Below, in pieces: positions 45,439 to 57,117 of a stretch of 64,000 bases of DNA. Both the position numbers and the translations under genes were made by a program. Source of the DNA: Leptasterias polaris (lineage: Eukaryota > Echinodermata > Asteroidea > Forcipulatida > Asteriidae); contig JAZGTN010000188.1 of assembly GCA_037783415.1 (NCBI GenBank), positions 1 through 64,000 on the forward strand, read 5' to 3'. The notes beneath the pieces are model-generated. The model ran no database searches. It had not been told where the DNA came from and saw only the letters and a program-made list of their open reading frames with translations. Position 1 is the stretch's first letter. Every line of letters begins with the position of its first letter.

Positions 45439-47870
45439 TCAGTATATATGCTAGTTGAATTCACTGTCTGCCTTTACCATTCAATTGATTTGAACAGATG
45501 TGGTACAGCTATATAACAAAAACAACGCAGACCTAGTTCTGTTGATGCTTGTGTGCTAATAATATTTGAAATTGCGAAACACATCAATGTGCTTCTTGTT
45601 TCTCTTTCTGGCCTTTGTAGATTTGCTTTAGGATTTGTTCTAGAACTATATATTACATTGGTTTCTTAAGTGCACATAACTACACATAATCACCAAATCG
45701 TTTAGACAGTTTGTTCTAAAGTGAGGTATTTATATTTGTGTCCGTCAGCAATTCAGTTCTGATATAAAAGTTGCTGATTGCAATGATAGTTGCAGTCTTT
45801 TGTGTTTCCTTAATCCCCATCGAGGTGAATATTGCTGAAATATAACACCAGTCATTATCTTGGTTACCTCATGGTGTTTATGTGCTGTTTAATGAGTGTG
45901 TGCATTTCAATAGTTTAACATTTTAGTCTTTTTAGAACTATTTAGTATCGAGGTACTTGGTACTTTTTGATCGGATTTGTGTACAGCTGGTATTTGGTGT
46001 TTATTTGATGTTATAAGTTCTTGACTCCCAGAGAGCCACCAAGTGTTATTTTGTTGATTAATATAGTAATTGTGCTGTAAATTATCTGAGGTTTCTTAAA
46101 GTATGCTTAATTAATTACTGATGATAGTTTTTGTATATGTCCCGAAGAGCCTTAGTAATGGAAAATGTAAGACTTCCTACATTAAGTGGATAAATACAAA
46201 TTCTTTTCAATTGTCGATTTATGTGTTAATACTATACTTGTTTCAACTGACGATATAAGTATTGATAAGGCCGGAAATGGTTACCATGTTTATTGCTTAT
46301 CGTGTATTTTCATTTAAAAACATTGCGCACTGATGACGAACATGGATTTCCGTTCTAGGCATTCAGTTAAATATCAATTTGTTTGTAATGACAATAATGT
46401 AAAAACCTTCCTGACACATGCAGATGACCAATGTTTCATGGATAAAAAAAATGCGCATTATGTTGAAAGTTAAGGTATTGTTATAAATATTTGAGATATT
46501 TGCAATCATGAATTTTCAAGTTGGTACTCTTTTATTTGAATGAATACTTGTTCTGATTTAATAATACAATTTTGTTGGTGTTAGCTTAAACAAACCAACA
46601 TGTACGTCATATGAATATTTAAATCTATCATATTTGATATGCCTCAGGCATGAGTTAATGTACTTAGATCTGCCAAAGTGATGGCATTGCTTACCGTGGA
46701 ATTCTGCGATTACACCCTGCCAAGGTCCATAGAAATACGCACTTACAGTACATGCATAAGAGCAGAAAATGTTGGTAAGAAGCCCCACGAAATTGGGTGG
46801 GTCATTAAAAAATGATGGAAAAAATAAGGCAAGCAGTGGTGTAGAAAGTCACATAATTATGATACATTTAATTGGTTACATTTTGTGCATTTAAATTAAC
46901 TGTAAAATAGCGCAACGATCTGTTTTTAATATTTTGGACATACAGGCGATTCTGTTGGTTTATCTATAGTGCTTAGACGTGTGTTAAATTTTCGTGTAGT
47001 TTACAAGAATGACTATGCAAGAATGACTAAGAATGACTAAGCTATGCAACTAATCAGTTTGTATCCATTGTTATATAAATTGAGGTTTTTACGGATAATG
47101 AACAACTGATCATTATCTATAGAGGAATATAAACGGAGACTTGAGGAAAATGTATTATGTGATAAAATATCATGTTAGCTATATTCAAGACAAAGTATTA
47201 CTCGGTTAATTTATCTCCCCACGAGTCAAACAAATAGTCAACTAAGATTAAGGCAAACTATGCATAGCTTAAATGTTTTTTTAAAGGAATATATACCTCA
47301 CCGTGCCTTTATAACTAATGCCAACAATAATATTCAACGCACATATAGACAAACTAAACAAAGTGTAAGTTAATGTTGAAGTTTTTGTAGCACTTTGTTT
47401 TTTTGCTTTGATGATCACTTATAATAGTCGATATAGGGTATTTGTACTCAGTAAACTCAGTATGTCATTTCACTTTGAAGGCTTAACCGATTATCAATTG
47501 TATGGTAAATGGGTCAACATTTACACATATTAAAGAATTGCCACTGTATTAGTGCCACATGGCGTGGTTTTAATAATTTTGTTTGTTATGTAATGTGGCT
47601 TCAAATTGTACTTCAACATTGTTTTGTCTTAAAATAGTGAGGGGATGGCTCTGTTGTTTTGAAGAATGTGCTCTTATTTTATGATATTTTCCGTAGTAAT
47701 AATTGATAAATACATAATGTTTAGTTATAGTACTTGTGATGTATTTTTTTTTTTTTTTACGATGAACAAGTAGTAGTCCATGAACTGTCAGAATTCACAA
47801 CACATTATATTCTAGTTCAAATTTGAATACTAATATTTCTTATTTGAAAATACCCCTTCACGCCTGTTTA
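45439..47870 (+). other. 3' UTR and flank of the sacsin-like gene
   Basis: AT-rich, no ORF with support. A 27-bp exact copy of coding sequence lies at 46012-46038 (source 44518-44544). A short local tandem AAGAATGACTA occurs at 47006-47040. No unambiguous polyadenylation site could be chosen; AATAAA-type signals close to the stop are lacking, so the transcript end is unknown. Confidence 0.5.
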
Positions 47871-47875
47871 AGTAT

Positions 47876-48553
47876 ATAAGAAGTCCAGCTTTAATTGATA
47901 ATAATTCAATTAAGGAATGGTAGGTAAAGAATATCACTTCTGGTAGTATTCACGTTGTATAAAAGTCATAAACCGTTAAACAGATAATGTATAGGCCTAC
48001 TTTAATAAGTCGATTTTTTGTTTGATCAAAAGATGAACCGAAACTAAGTTTTTTGCTGGGAATGTTTTCACTCAGTGTATCGACAATTTGAAAAAAGGAA
48101 AACAAAGAAGAAGATAATTTTTATTTATTTTATTCTTCACAAACTTTTGCCTCAGACTGCACCATTGTGCTTGCTTTAATGATCATCGTTCTATTTTTTA
48201 TTGTTATTTTTTCCGATCGAATTTGCTGTAATTCGAAGAATATTAATATTGTATATAGCACTTGATTTCTTGTTTTTCAACTGGATTGATCGCATAATAG
48301 GCCTATTGCATGACTGTATGTGTTATTGATTGGTTTTACAATAATTTTTGTATTGTTCTCCATTTAGATTTTTTTATTATTCTTAATTAATAATTTGATC
48401 ATTGATTTAATTTTATGGAAGACTTTCAGAGAAAGTATACATTATCTGTTTAACGGTTTATGACTTTTATACAACGTGAATACTACCGGAAGTGATATTC
48501 TTTACCTACCATTCCTTAATTGAATTATTATCAATTAAAGCTGGACTTCTTAT
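47876..48553. repeat. Fold-back: two nearly identical 118-bp inverted arms, 441-bp spacer
   Basis: The arm 47876-47993 (AGAAGTCCAGCTTTAATTGA ... AAACAGATAATGTATA) is the reverse complement of 48435-48553 (TATACATTATCTGTTTAACG ... TCAATTAAAGCTGGACTTCT). By eye I see one mismatch (CTTCTGG versus CTTCCGG), so the structure is recent or kept homogeneous. It lies 2.4-3.1 kb beyond the sacsin-like stop. Confidence 0.85.
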
Positions 48554-49345
48554 AATCTTTTTGGAAGGTCAACCAAATACAGTTGAACGCACTTCTAGTA
48601 TAGTGTTGATAAACTGTACACCTCGTCATCTAAAGACCTTTATCGTAAAGCAGACATCTTGTTTTAACCTCGAGCCCAATCATTGTAAAGCAAGGCTGTT
48701 GGTTGTGGGTTGGGTGAGGGGGCTGGGGACGCTTCTCCTCATTGTGACTTATTGCAGGCCAGAAACAAGTATGATGTCGGCCATAAGATGAATGTCTGTA
48801 TGAAAGATGACGATTAAGATTGTAACATGAAGCATTACTTTCTAAATAATGTATATTGTGTTTCTTTGAAGTATTTGTTATGCGGAAGTAAGCCGCTTCT
48901 TAATTTTTTAGTGACGTCGGCTATATACATGCAAGCTATTATTATTATTATTAGGCCCTATTATTATTACTGCAATGCCATTGGTTGCAAAAGCAACGTT
49001 GTAAAAAATGGTATTTAGTATTGCGTCCGTAGCCATTAAACTCTGACACGCAATTACTTGACTTGTAAATTAAGACAAACAACGCTATAGGGGCTACCGA
49101 TGTAGAGTGGTAGCGCCCTCACAGTCTAAACTCTAGTAAACATGCCGTCAACGATTATACAGCAAGATGAGGAACTCGGGCTGAAATTTGAAAAGTGAAA
49201 TGCTTTCTGTACGCCATTTCAGCAAGCAACTCTGTTCACGCTATCAAAAAATAAAAAAAATAAAAAAAATGGCGCTCATGCGTATTTCACGTTCCAACAG
49301 TAGAAGGCGCTCAAGTTATCCATCTTACGTCTTTAGTGCTCTATA
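48442..49345 (+). repeat. Direct repeat, copy 1 (about 0.9 kb)
   Basis: This segment matches 63113-64000 in the same orientation: TTTAACGGTTTATG, TACAACGTGAATACT, CTTTACCTACCATTCCTTAA, TTTTAACCTCGAGCCCAATC, AACTCTGACACGCAATTACT, GTAGAGTGGTAGCGCCCTCA, GGCGCTCAAGTT. It overlaps the right arm of the fold-back. It contains no ORF with domain support. Confidence 0.85.
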
Positions 49346-50580
49346 ATCTTTGCTCCGTAGTAGGAAGTTAACCTGCTGAAGCTCAGTGCTTACGCTGGTC
49401 TTTAGCAGAGTCAAATATTTGTTTATATACAGGTTCATTGTATACTGAATCAGATAATATACTGCTATTATTTTTGTTTACGACAAAAATCAAGTCGATG
49501 ACTGTTGATCATTAGTGCACACAAGAAACGAAGTAAAACATTACACGGCCAGTTCAATAACGGTTTTTAAAACCTATCCTTGTAAGGTTTCCGTTTACCT
49601 TATCAATATTCACAAATTAACTAATTAGGTCGGCAATGTTCGAGCTTCAATGTGTGCTCAGAGAAATAAGTCTGTTTTCAAAATATTTCAGTTTTAAATC
49701 TTGCTTAGATGTATTTTGTATACCGCGCTAAAGTATATCGTGAAATATTTTATTAGTTTTAACCAGGATCACCCTTTATTTGGTGTTTAGAAACAATTGC
49801 TTTATAATTTTGTATTGCGTTTAGAAGCAGTTATTTTTTACTTCATTTGTATTTGCAGAATAAAAAGCTAGTTGGAAATTATTGTGGTCATCTTCTTCAC
49901 ATGTATTGTTTTATTTTGGATAGTGCTCCCTACAACTATTGAGAATTGGTCTTGGGTAGGCGGCTAATGGGTAGGGCTCCCCACCCTCAAGTTAATTTCG
50001 ACTGCTGCTGTCCGCCAGGGATCATTTCACAATCTTAATTTCTTAGCAAAGTGTAGTGATGTCACAATACCAATCACTGGTCATATTCTGTCATTTGGGG
50101 ATTCGAGTTACATGTAAAGGATACGCGTATACTTATGCACGCGTCGCCTAAAATACACAACGTCTTGAGCTGAGACCGTTGTTTAAGTGTCATGTCACAC
50201 GACACGATTTACAGGCAACCAGATCCACAGGCAATCTCAAAGAAGAAAAGGCATCCACATTTGAATGTTCACATAATTTTTCTTGTGGATCTTAAAGGGT
50301 GTGTACAATTGCAAAATATAGGACATTGTTTGAAAAGTTACTCATGTGCTACCAAAGTTGGTCCCGTAGCATGCGCTGAATCCAAGTTGCCTGGAAAAAT
50401 TGCATCGTGTGACACGTCCCTGTAAGATTGCACTTTTGGTTCGGAGCTTCATACAGGCAGATTGGGCCGAAGCCGGATCCCAAGCCGCATACATGGTCGA
50501 AAAGGCCCACAATAACAAAACAGGGAATCCCCAAAAATGGCGCAACCATTACGTGAGTGATGACGTCAGGTATAGTTGAT
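49346..50580. other. Intergenic, no recognised feature
   Basis: No exon or repeat boundary that I can support; short ORFs at 50192-50549 lack any recognisable domain. Confidence 0.4.
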
Positions 50581-50582
50581 TC

Positions 50583-51066
50583 AGTTCAGCGAGTTTGTTT
50601 CAAGAACTTCTAGCAGGAAGGGCCGAGTTACGTTTGTTACAGCATTGCTCGCCATCAAAAAGCATCTCAGCATAATGGGGTTACTTATTGGTTCATGTAA
50701 CATCTGTATAGCGCCCTCTGTTTACAAGTTACCATGCAAGATTGTTATGTGAAAGGTTAAAGTACAGAGGTCAATAAAAGAACAAGCATCTTCTTGTATT
50801 CACATTGCAACTCAACAACTGGTATTAGATCTTCCATATTTCTTTGCTTTTGTTCCGAAATATTATAGTTCAGTAACTTTTGTTTCATGAACTCTAGCAG
50901 GGAGGGCTGAGTTACGTTTATTACAGCATTACTCGCCATCAAAAAGCATATCAGCAGATTCAGTTACTTATTGGTTCATGAACTCTAGCAGGAAGGGCTG
51001 GGTTAGTTTACTACTGCATTGCTCTCACCACCAAAATGCATATCAGCAGATTCTAGTTACTTATTT
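50583..51066 (+). repeat. Three copies of a 95-115-bp unit
   Basis: Copies at about 50583-50695, 50868-50978 and 50973-51066 share GAACTCTAGCAGGAAGGGCT, GCATTGCTCGCCATCAAAAA, GCATATCAGCAGATTCAGTT and ACTTATTGGTTCATG. The last two are directly adjacent, the first is separated by about 170 bp. Confidence 0.8.
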
Positions 51067-52284
51067 ATCTTACGATTGGTATAGTTCAACTACAATAATG
51101 ACCACCATGAAACCCTCCATGGTTTTGTCAGAAACAATGTCAGCATATTTCTTTCAGACACACTATAGTCATCGGTTGTCGTACATAATGGTAGGCTATA
51201 ACATTATTATGTTTAAAACATGCGAATATTTTACTAATTTGCTTGATGTTGGTAGATATCCCTTTATAATCAATGTATAAGTTGTCTTATTTCACCAAAA
51301 ATGTACATGATAAAACTTCAGTTATTATTTCCATTTCTCTTAAACCTTCATTTATTTTAAAAGTTCCAAAAGTAGGAACACGGTTAATTTATTTGTATAA
51401 TCAAAGATTAAACCTAAACAATATTTCAGATAGACCTATATATTTTATAACTCTTTAATCACACCAATTAATGTTCTATCTTTGGCTATACCGTTTTTAA
51501 ATCGTTACTATAGCTGTTGACCTTTTCTGATTTTTTTTTTAAAAAGCTAACTGTAAATTTTACTGTGTACTGTAATGTTTTTCTAAATCATATTTTTCTG
51601 CATGAAGTTTGATTGATCTGGACTTGGAAAGGTTGACATACAACATCATTCTAATTATCTATTCTTAAATGTTTAACTAAAAGTTTTCGAGTGCTACAAA
51701 ATACAGTTTCTAGAGTTAATGCCACTTTAAAGGTCGACGATATTCTCAAATTCTCAAGTATTTAAAGTGAAAGTGTTTGTATTGTAAAGCACAGTCTCTG
51801 AAGTTAAACGCTAACAACATTGAACTAAACTGCATTTTCAACTCTAAGGTGCTTTAAAAGAAAGTGTTACATCATACAATTGAACCGCTATAAGTAAACC
51901 ATCGCTATAAAGAGCACGTTATAAAAAGTTTGTTGTTTGCGCTGTAAATAATAAACTCAATTTCATCCATCATAATTAGCTGGCACCATAAAAAAAAGCC
52001 CAATACACTTTCCATCTCTGGCAATGTTAATAAAATGTGGATTTATTTATCTGTACAAGCTTGGAAACTTGCTATAAATAGAAATGCATTGTCTGCCCAA
52101 AACCGCAAGCAGCCATTGTACACGCAGTTCGCACAACACGTCAAATTCACACAGTGCAAAATCGTGAATTGTAGGCTTATAAATACAGTACACACGACAT
52201 AAACTTGATGTTCACGTGGATTGCTGAGTGTTTTTGCACTTAAACACGTTGGTAAAACAGTTAGTTAAAATGGATTGTTATTAG
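51067..52284. other. AT-rich intergenic, no recognised gene
   Basis: No coding exon, RNA gene or clear mobile element could be supported in this stretch. Confidence 0.4.
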
Positions 52285-52450
52285 AAAGGTTTGCAAGAAA
52301 TCCAAAAAACCTCCATCCCATGATGATAGGCACAGATCTGATTCTGAATCTAGCGATGAGAATCCTGAACCCAAACACAAACACCCCAGGATTGAAGTTA
52401 ATATTGACGTAAATGTCCCAGATACCCCCACTCAGTCAAGAATAACGCTG
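52285..52450 (+). other. Possible hydrophilic exon (uncertain)
   Basis: Between an AG (TTGTTATTAG) and a donor-like CTG|GTGTAAGT, one plus frame is open and encodes VCKKSKKPPSHDDRHRSDSE, then a Glu/Asp/Pro/Lys-rich stretch and a short IEVNIDVNVPDTPTQSR tail. Composition is exon-like in otherwise AT-rich DNA. It could equally be the linker of a transposon ORF, since a transposon end lies at 52586. No domain recognised. Confidence 0.25.
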
Positions 52451-52499
52451 GTGTAAGTCCGTCAAAGTGGTAAGTCAATGCTTTTCTGCAGTACAAAAT

Positions 52500-52586
52500 T
52501 TCATTATAGATTTTTGTTTGCCCCCCCTAAATTTAAGTTTGCCCCCCCTCTTGCCCCCCAGATTAACAGGTCTGGTGCCGCCGCTG
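52500..52586 (-). mobile_element. Terminus of a CAGNGGCGG-type DNA transposon inserted in a LINE
   Basis: Read on the minus strand, 52586 starts CAGCGGCGGCACCAGACC followed by GGGGGGCAAGAGGGGGG, the same end type as the element at 17538-19626. It truncates the LINE ORF exactly at this point. The partner end to the left was not found. Confidence 0.5.
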
Positions 52587-55500
52587 CACACTAGCTTTGA
52601 AGCTTACAATTAAATGGTTAGCTAAATCTATGTTTTCTCTCGGTCGGCCCCTGCTGTGATAGATCAGGCACCAGTATGTTTCAAAATTTAGTGTCAGTTC
52701 AGGAAGAAGTTGTCTGATGCACCGATGCAGTAGGTTTAGCGCTGGTTGAATCGATGGCCATTGGAAGAAGAGGTGTAGCAGGGTTCCTTTTTCTGACGGT
52801 CCACACCAGCCGCAGGTTTTTGGTAGAGAACGGTCGATGTAGTGTAGAACTTCCTGCGATGGTAAAAACTTGTGCAATAACCGGTACTGTGCGTCACCCT
52901 CTTTCTTGGAAATAGGTGGTTTTTATACATTTTTCCACGATATACTGTAGTGTTCATTTGAAAGGTGTCCCTGTGCCAGGGGGTTCGAGGATTGTCCGGC
53001 AAAGTATTGACTTCTTTGTTGAAGACGGTGTAGAGGTGTTTGGAAGGAAAATGGCCTTCGCTGCTATTGTCGTTGATATTGATATCGGGAGTTGGGTGGC
53101 TCGAATGTAGAAAAAACTCAGCTCTTTGGTCTGGAGCTTTAGTTGCACCCCTTTCATTGAAGAGTTTTGGGAAGGTTTTCATCAAGGTACGTCTTATGTG
53201 AGACAGCTCTGCATCAAGTGTTCTGGAAGATAGTGGGCGTAGTCCCATCCGATGTTGTGTTTGGATTACGTCAGCTGAGATCCATGATCCATCCTTGTTG
53301 AGAAGGTGTCTGACTAGTGTGACACCACAAGACAGGAGCCGACCAGAGAGAATATCTTTGTAACCATGGCAACATAAAAACAAACTATTAATAGGAAGGT
53401 TTACTACATAGTTAACAGAATCAGGTGGTACGCTCGTGGTGGCTCTCGATGTGATCCAAGCTTTGAGAATTTCTGCTTGGAAAACGGGAAGGCTGGTAAG
53501 GTATTTCGTTTCAAGATTGGTGTAAAATAGTTGAAAATCTTGACCTAGATTACGGTACATATGACAATAGTGAATAAGAAAACAAAAGGCAGGGTGTTTA
53601 TGTTTACATAACAAACGCGGAAGCAAAGAAAATCTGTATGTCAGAACACGGGATTTGAGACAGACAAGTCCTAGTCCTCCCTTTCCTGGGGACTGGAACA
53701 GCACTTTTTTATTGAGCCAATGACTTTGAGACCACACACAATTGTTGAGAGTTTCCTGGAGTTCATCTAGAACTCGTTCCGGTAGAGGGAGAACAGCAAG
53801 GAAATGCAGCAATTTTGATGCAGCTAACTGGTTGGCTATAATAATTTTTTCTTTGAAAGACATGGTCCTTGCTAGACCACTCCACCTCGAAAGAGCATTA
53901 TTAAGTTTTTCTTAGCACAATTTCCCTTTTTTGTCTGGATGTTTCTGTGTTACCAAGATGAACTCCAAACAATTTAACCTGTTGTTCCAGAGAAAATTGA
54001 GTGGATGGCATTGTCTGTCTATCCATGCTCCGACCCTCAATCCTTTACATTTATTTATATGACATGCAGATGGCGCCCTGCTGTAAATGGTGTAAATATC
54101 ATTCAAAACTTGAAATCCATGGTTGGATGAAATAAAAACAGTGACGTCATCTGCAAAGGCAGAAACAGTCAGGACCCTATCGGAACCATGGTAGTGTCAA
54201 ACCATGTCTGTGCAAATTACTTCTGATGGTATGTAGAAGGGGTTCGATAGCAATGGAATATAACAGCCCTGAGAGGGGGCATCCTTGATGAATACCTCTC
54301 TCAAATTGGAGGGGGCTGTTAGAGTGGACAGAACTTTGACTGTGCTTTGAACATCCGTGTATAGAAGACGGATGAGGGAAACAAAATGTTCACCGAAACC
54401 CATTGTTTGCAGCGTCTTGAATAAATTGTCATGGTCAATGCTATCGAACGCCTTCTTTTGGTCTAAATTGCACAGGCCAAGAGGCATGTCGGAATGGTTG
54501 GCATACATAATGCTGTCTCTTATGACATTGATGTTGTCATAAATGGAGCGCTCTGGAACTGCATAGCATTGATCGAGGTGAACGACGTCGCCGATGACAG
54601 TTTTCAGCCTGTTGGCCAAAGCTTTGGCAAGTATTTTATAATCAGTGTTAAGGAGAGAAACTGGTTTCCAGTTACAGGTTTCGTGAAGGTCCCCCTGTTT
54701 AGGCAGGAGTGTTATGACAGCTCTCCTGCACGATGTGGGTAGATAGTGAGACTGAATGCTTTTCTGCAGGACTTTAAAAGGGTCGTTTTTATGATTGGGC
54801 AGAAACAGAGGTAAAATTCGCAGGTAAGACCATCTAAACCAGGGGTTTTGTTTTTGTTAAGTTGTTTGACGGCTCGTATCCAATTCTTCAGTAGAAATTG
54901 TTGATCACATGTTTCGGAGTCGGCAGGATCAAGGGTAGGAATATTCTTGAGAAGGTAATACTGCGCAGTTTGGGAAGTGGGAACATGGGAATAGAGGTCT
55001 TTATAAAAGGAATGGACATGCTGGCGTATTTCACTTGGATCTTCTGTGACTGTGCCATCGCTCAATCGCATTCCGTGGTGAGTTTTGGCTGAGGAGTTTT
55101 GTTTTTCTGAAAAAGAATGTGAAACATGAATCACCCTCGCTTTCAAATTGAAAACGCGAACGAACCATGGCTCCTTGAGCTTCCTGTTTGTACATTTTGT
55201 TGAGTGCACCTCTCTGATCGAGAAGGAATAGTTTCATATCTGGGGTGAGATTTGGGGAGGATTGAAGGTTGTCTATATCATTCTGAAGTTTTTGAATCAG
55301 ATCACGTTTTTCAATTGCAAATTTTTTCCCAAAGGTCTGGGTGATGTTTTTGATATGGGCTTTGCCTATGTCCCACCATATGCATACATCTGAGTAGGAG
55401 GGAAGTTTGGTTTGCCATTTAGCTCAGAACTGGGAGATTATTTTGTTGTAGTTTTCATCTTGAAGGAGTGAGTTGTTAAAGTGCCAGTAGGCACTTCCCC

Positions 55501-56150
55501 TAGGTTGCTTAGAGCTAGATTTACAAACAACACTGACTGCATTGTGATCTGATAGGCTGCATGGGATTATGCTGCATTTTGAAACTCTGGGAGCAATTTG
55601 CGAAGGTAGGTATATGCGATCAAGCCTCGCTTTCGACATAGTCCCGGCAGTTATGTTGTTGGTACGGAAACAAGTGTATTTTCTTTGTTCTGGATTAGGT
55701 TCCCGCCAAATGTCGGAAAGGTTTTTTTGTTGACCAAATTCGACAGGGCGGTGGCTATTATGTGCCGTTTTTCGTGAGCAATAGCAAGGCGGTCAAGAGA
55801 GGGATCATGGGTACAGTTACAATCACCTCCTATAATTATTTGACCTCGATCATGCTGCGTACAGTGGCGTTCCAGAGTTTCGAACATTCTTCCTGCCTCT
55901 GTGTCTCCCTGTGGAACATGTACATTTTACAGGTGATAAATATTAAAATCGTGTTCGATTTCAGTATAAAGAGCGTAACTTTGAAAAAGAACAGCATGAC
56001 AAGAGTAGCCCACTGATCCCCTCGTTTTGCCCGGTGTACTATTTATTTGACGTTGCCAATGTTTCCACACAGGTGAGGAAGTAGGTAAATCAGCGACCTC
56101 TTGTAGGAAGACTACGTCAGGGTTAAAACAAGACTGTTTTACTTAACTAA
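52587..56150 (-). mobile_element. Tx1/L1-like LINE, ORF2 degenerate
   Basis: Minus-strand order is that of an L1-clade ORF2. Endonuclease, 56147-55424: PDVVFLQEV, IIIGGDCNCTHDPSLDR, KARLDRIYLPS, SLSDHNAVSV. Linker: GALVRSRFQFE-like. Reverse transcriptase, 55210-54100: NKNKTPGLDGLTCEFY, DQCYAVPERSIYDNI, LCNLDQKKAFDSIDHDNL, SQGC, SAFADDVTVF. Then a long C-terminal region with a CGWCGPSEKGTLLHLFF zinc-knuckle-like segment. Several frameshifts and stops make it dead. The C-terminal style recalls Tx1-like elements. ORF1 is missing, and the 3' end is cut by another transposon at 52586. Confidence 0.82.
52736..53863 (-). pseudogene. LINE ORF2 C-terminal fragment (375 codons)
   Basis: The longest intact piece of the Tx1/L1-like ORF2. 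It opens with MSFKEKIIIANQLAASKLLH, the region after the reverse transcriptase thumb, and includes PGKGGLGLVCLKSRVLTYRF, a conserved post-RT motif of the L1/Tx1 group. A frameshift near 52870 moves the zinc-knuckle segment to another frame (52563-52877). It is not an independent gene. Confidence 0.8.
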
Positions 56151-56162
56151 TGGAGAGAGGCG

Positions 56163-56493
56163 TTACGAGTCGGATTGGAGCATCCTCCCGTGTTTATTGT
56201 TTATACGAGAGAGAACGCCATACTGAGCAGAATATAGATTGTACCTGATCGACCTTATGATCAGAAACAACACTGACAAAATCAGCGAGATTAAGGATAC
56301 TACGAAGAAGGACTTGACTGCTCCGAGGGCGTCAATGACCACCCCACCTAGAATACTCCCCATGCCGAAGCCCACAGCGTAGTAAGCTAGAAGGAAAGAG
56401 CCTTGAAGCGAACACGAGTAGGACATTAGCGTTTCATCAGCAAAGATGGCGCCCAACGTGTATAGGCCTACTCTACTATAGCAGCACTCATAC
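56163..56493 (-). CDS. Probable terminal exon of an MFS transporter gene (MFSD6-like)
   Basis: On the minus strand an acceptor with a pyrimidine tract (TTCTTTTTGCTTCTGCATAG) precedes G-TAT-GAG..., which encodes YECCYSRVGLYTLGAIFADE, then SLQGSFLLAYYAVGFGMGSI, LGGVVIDALGAVKSF, and the hydrophobic FVVSLISLILSVLFLIIR, then a polar tail and stop. Two membrane segments separated by a G-x-x-x-G-G-V-x-I-D loop recall the last helices of MFS proteins of the MFSD6 type (QG...YY..G.G.G...GG...). Upstream exons are not visible in the repeat-rich 57-62 kb. The dead LINE begins 13 bp after the stop, so the gene's 3' UTR is disrupted or the exon is a relic. Confidence 0.5.
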
Positions 56494-57117
56494 CTATGCA
56501 GAAGCAAAAAGAACATACCTATATCACGCCAAAAGCTGACACAATATCATCGCCAATCGTTGCCGACCCAATACCAACGTTGGCCCAACGTATTAATGTT
56601 ATCTGGGTTATAGTGATCCCCCCAAATTCTTGATTGAGTTGCTGTCCCATTTAGACTGGTACGTATGTCTCAATAAACACACAGTAAAAACTTTACCTGA
56701 TACGTTATACACAATCTTTGCATGACCCAGTCCCTGCTGGTATAGAATGAATCAACTCAGCTCGTCAGTGAAGATCAGCACGCAAACTACACCATCATCT
56801 TCAAAACTTCAAGAAGAAAACGAAATCTGCTTTCTTGAAGATTTATATAAAAAGGTAAGCATTCTATGGTCAGAACATTTTAGCCAAAGTCAGGTTCACT
56901 ATAGCCAATACACATTACCGGAAATAACACAAAATGTACAACACTGTTGTATACGGTGTTCCAGAGCTGACATCGGTGTCTATTATTGCCAGACACACGA
57001 CATCAGCAGCTTGAGAAAGAACAGTTCTGTGGAAAACAAAACAAGATTATAGCCTGTGGAGGGAAAGGTGAGTCGAGCTGAGGAAATAAAGGTGAGAAGC
57101 TGTGGGGGATTTTTATT

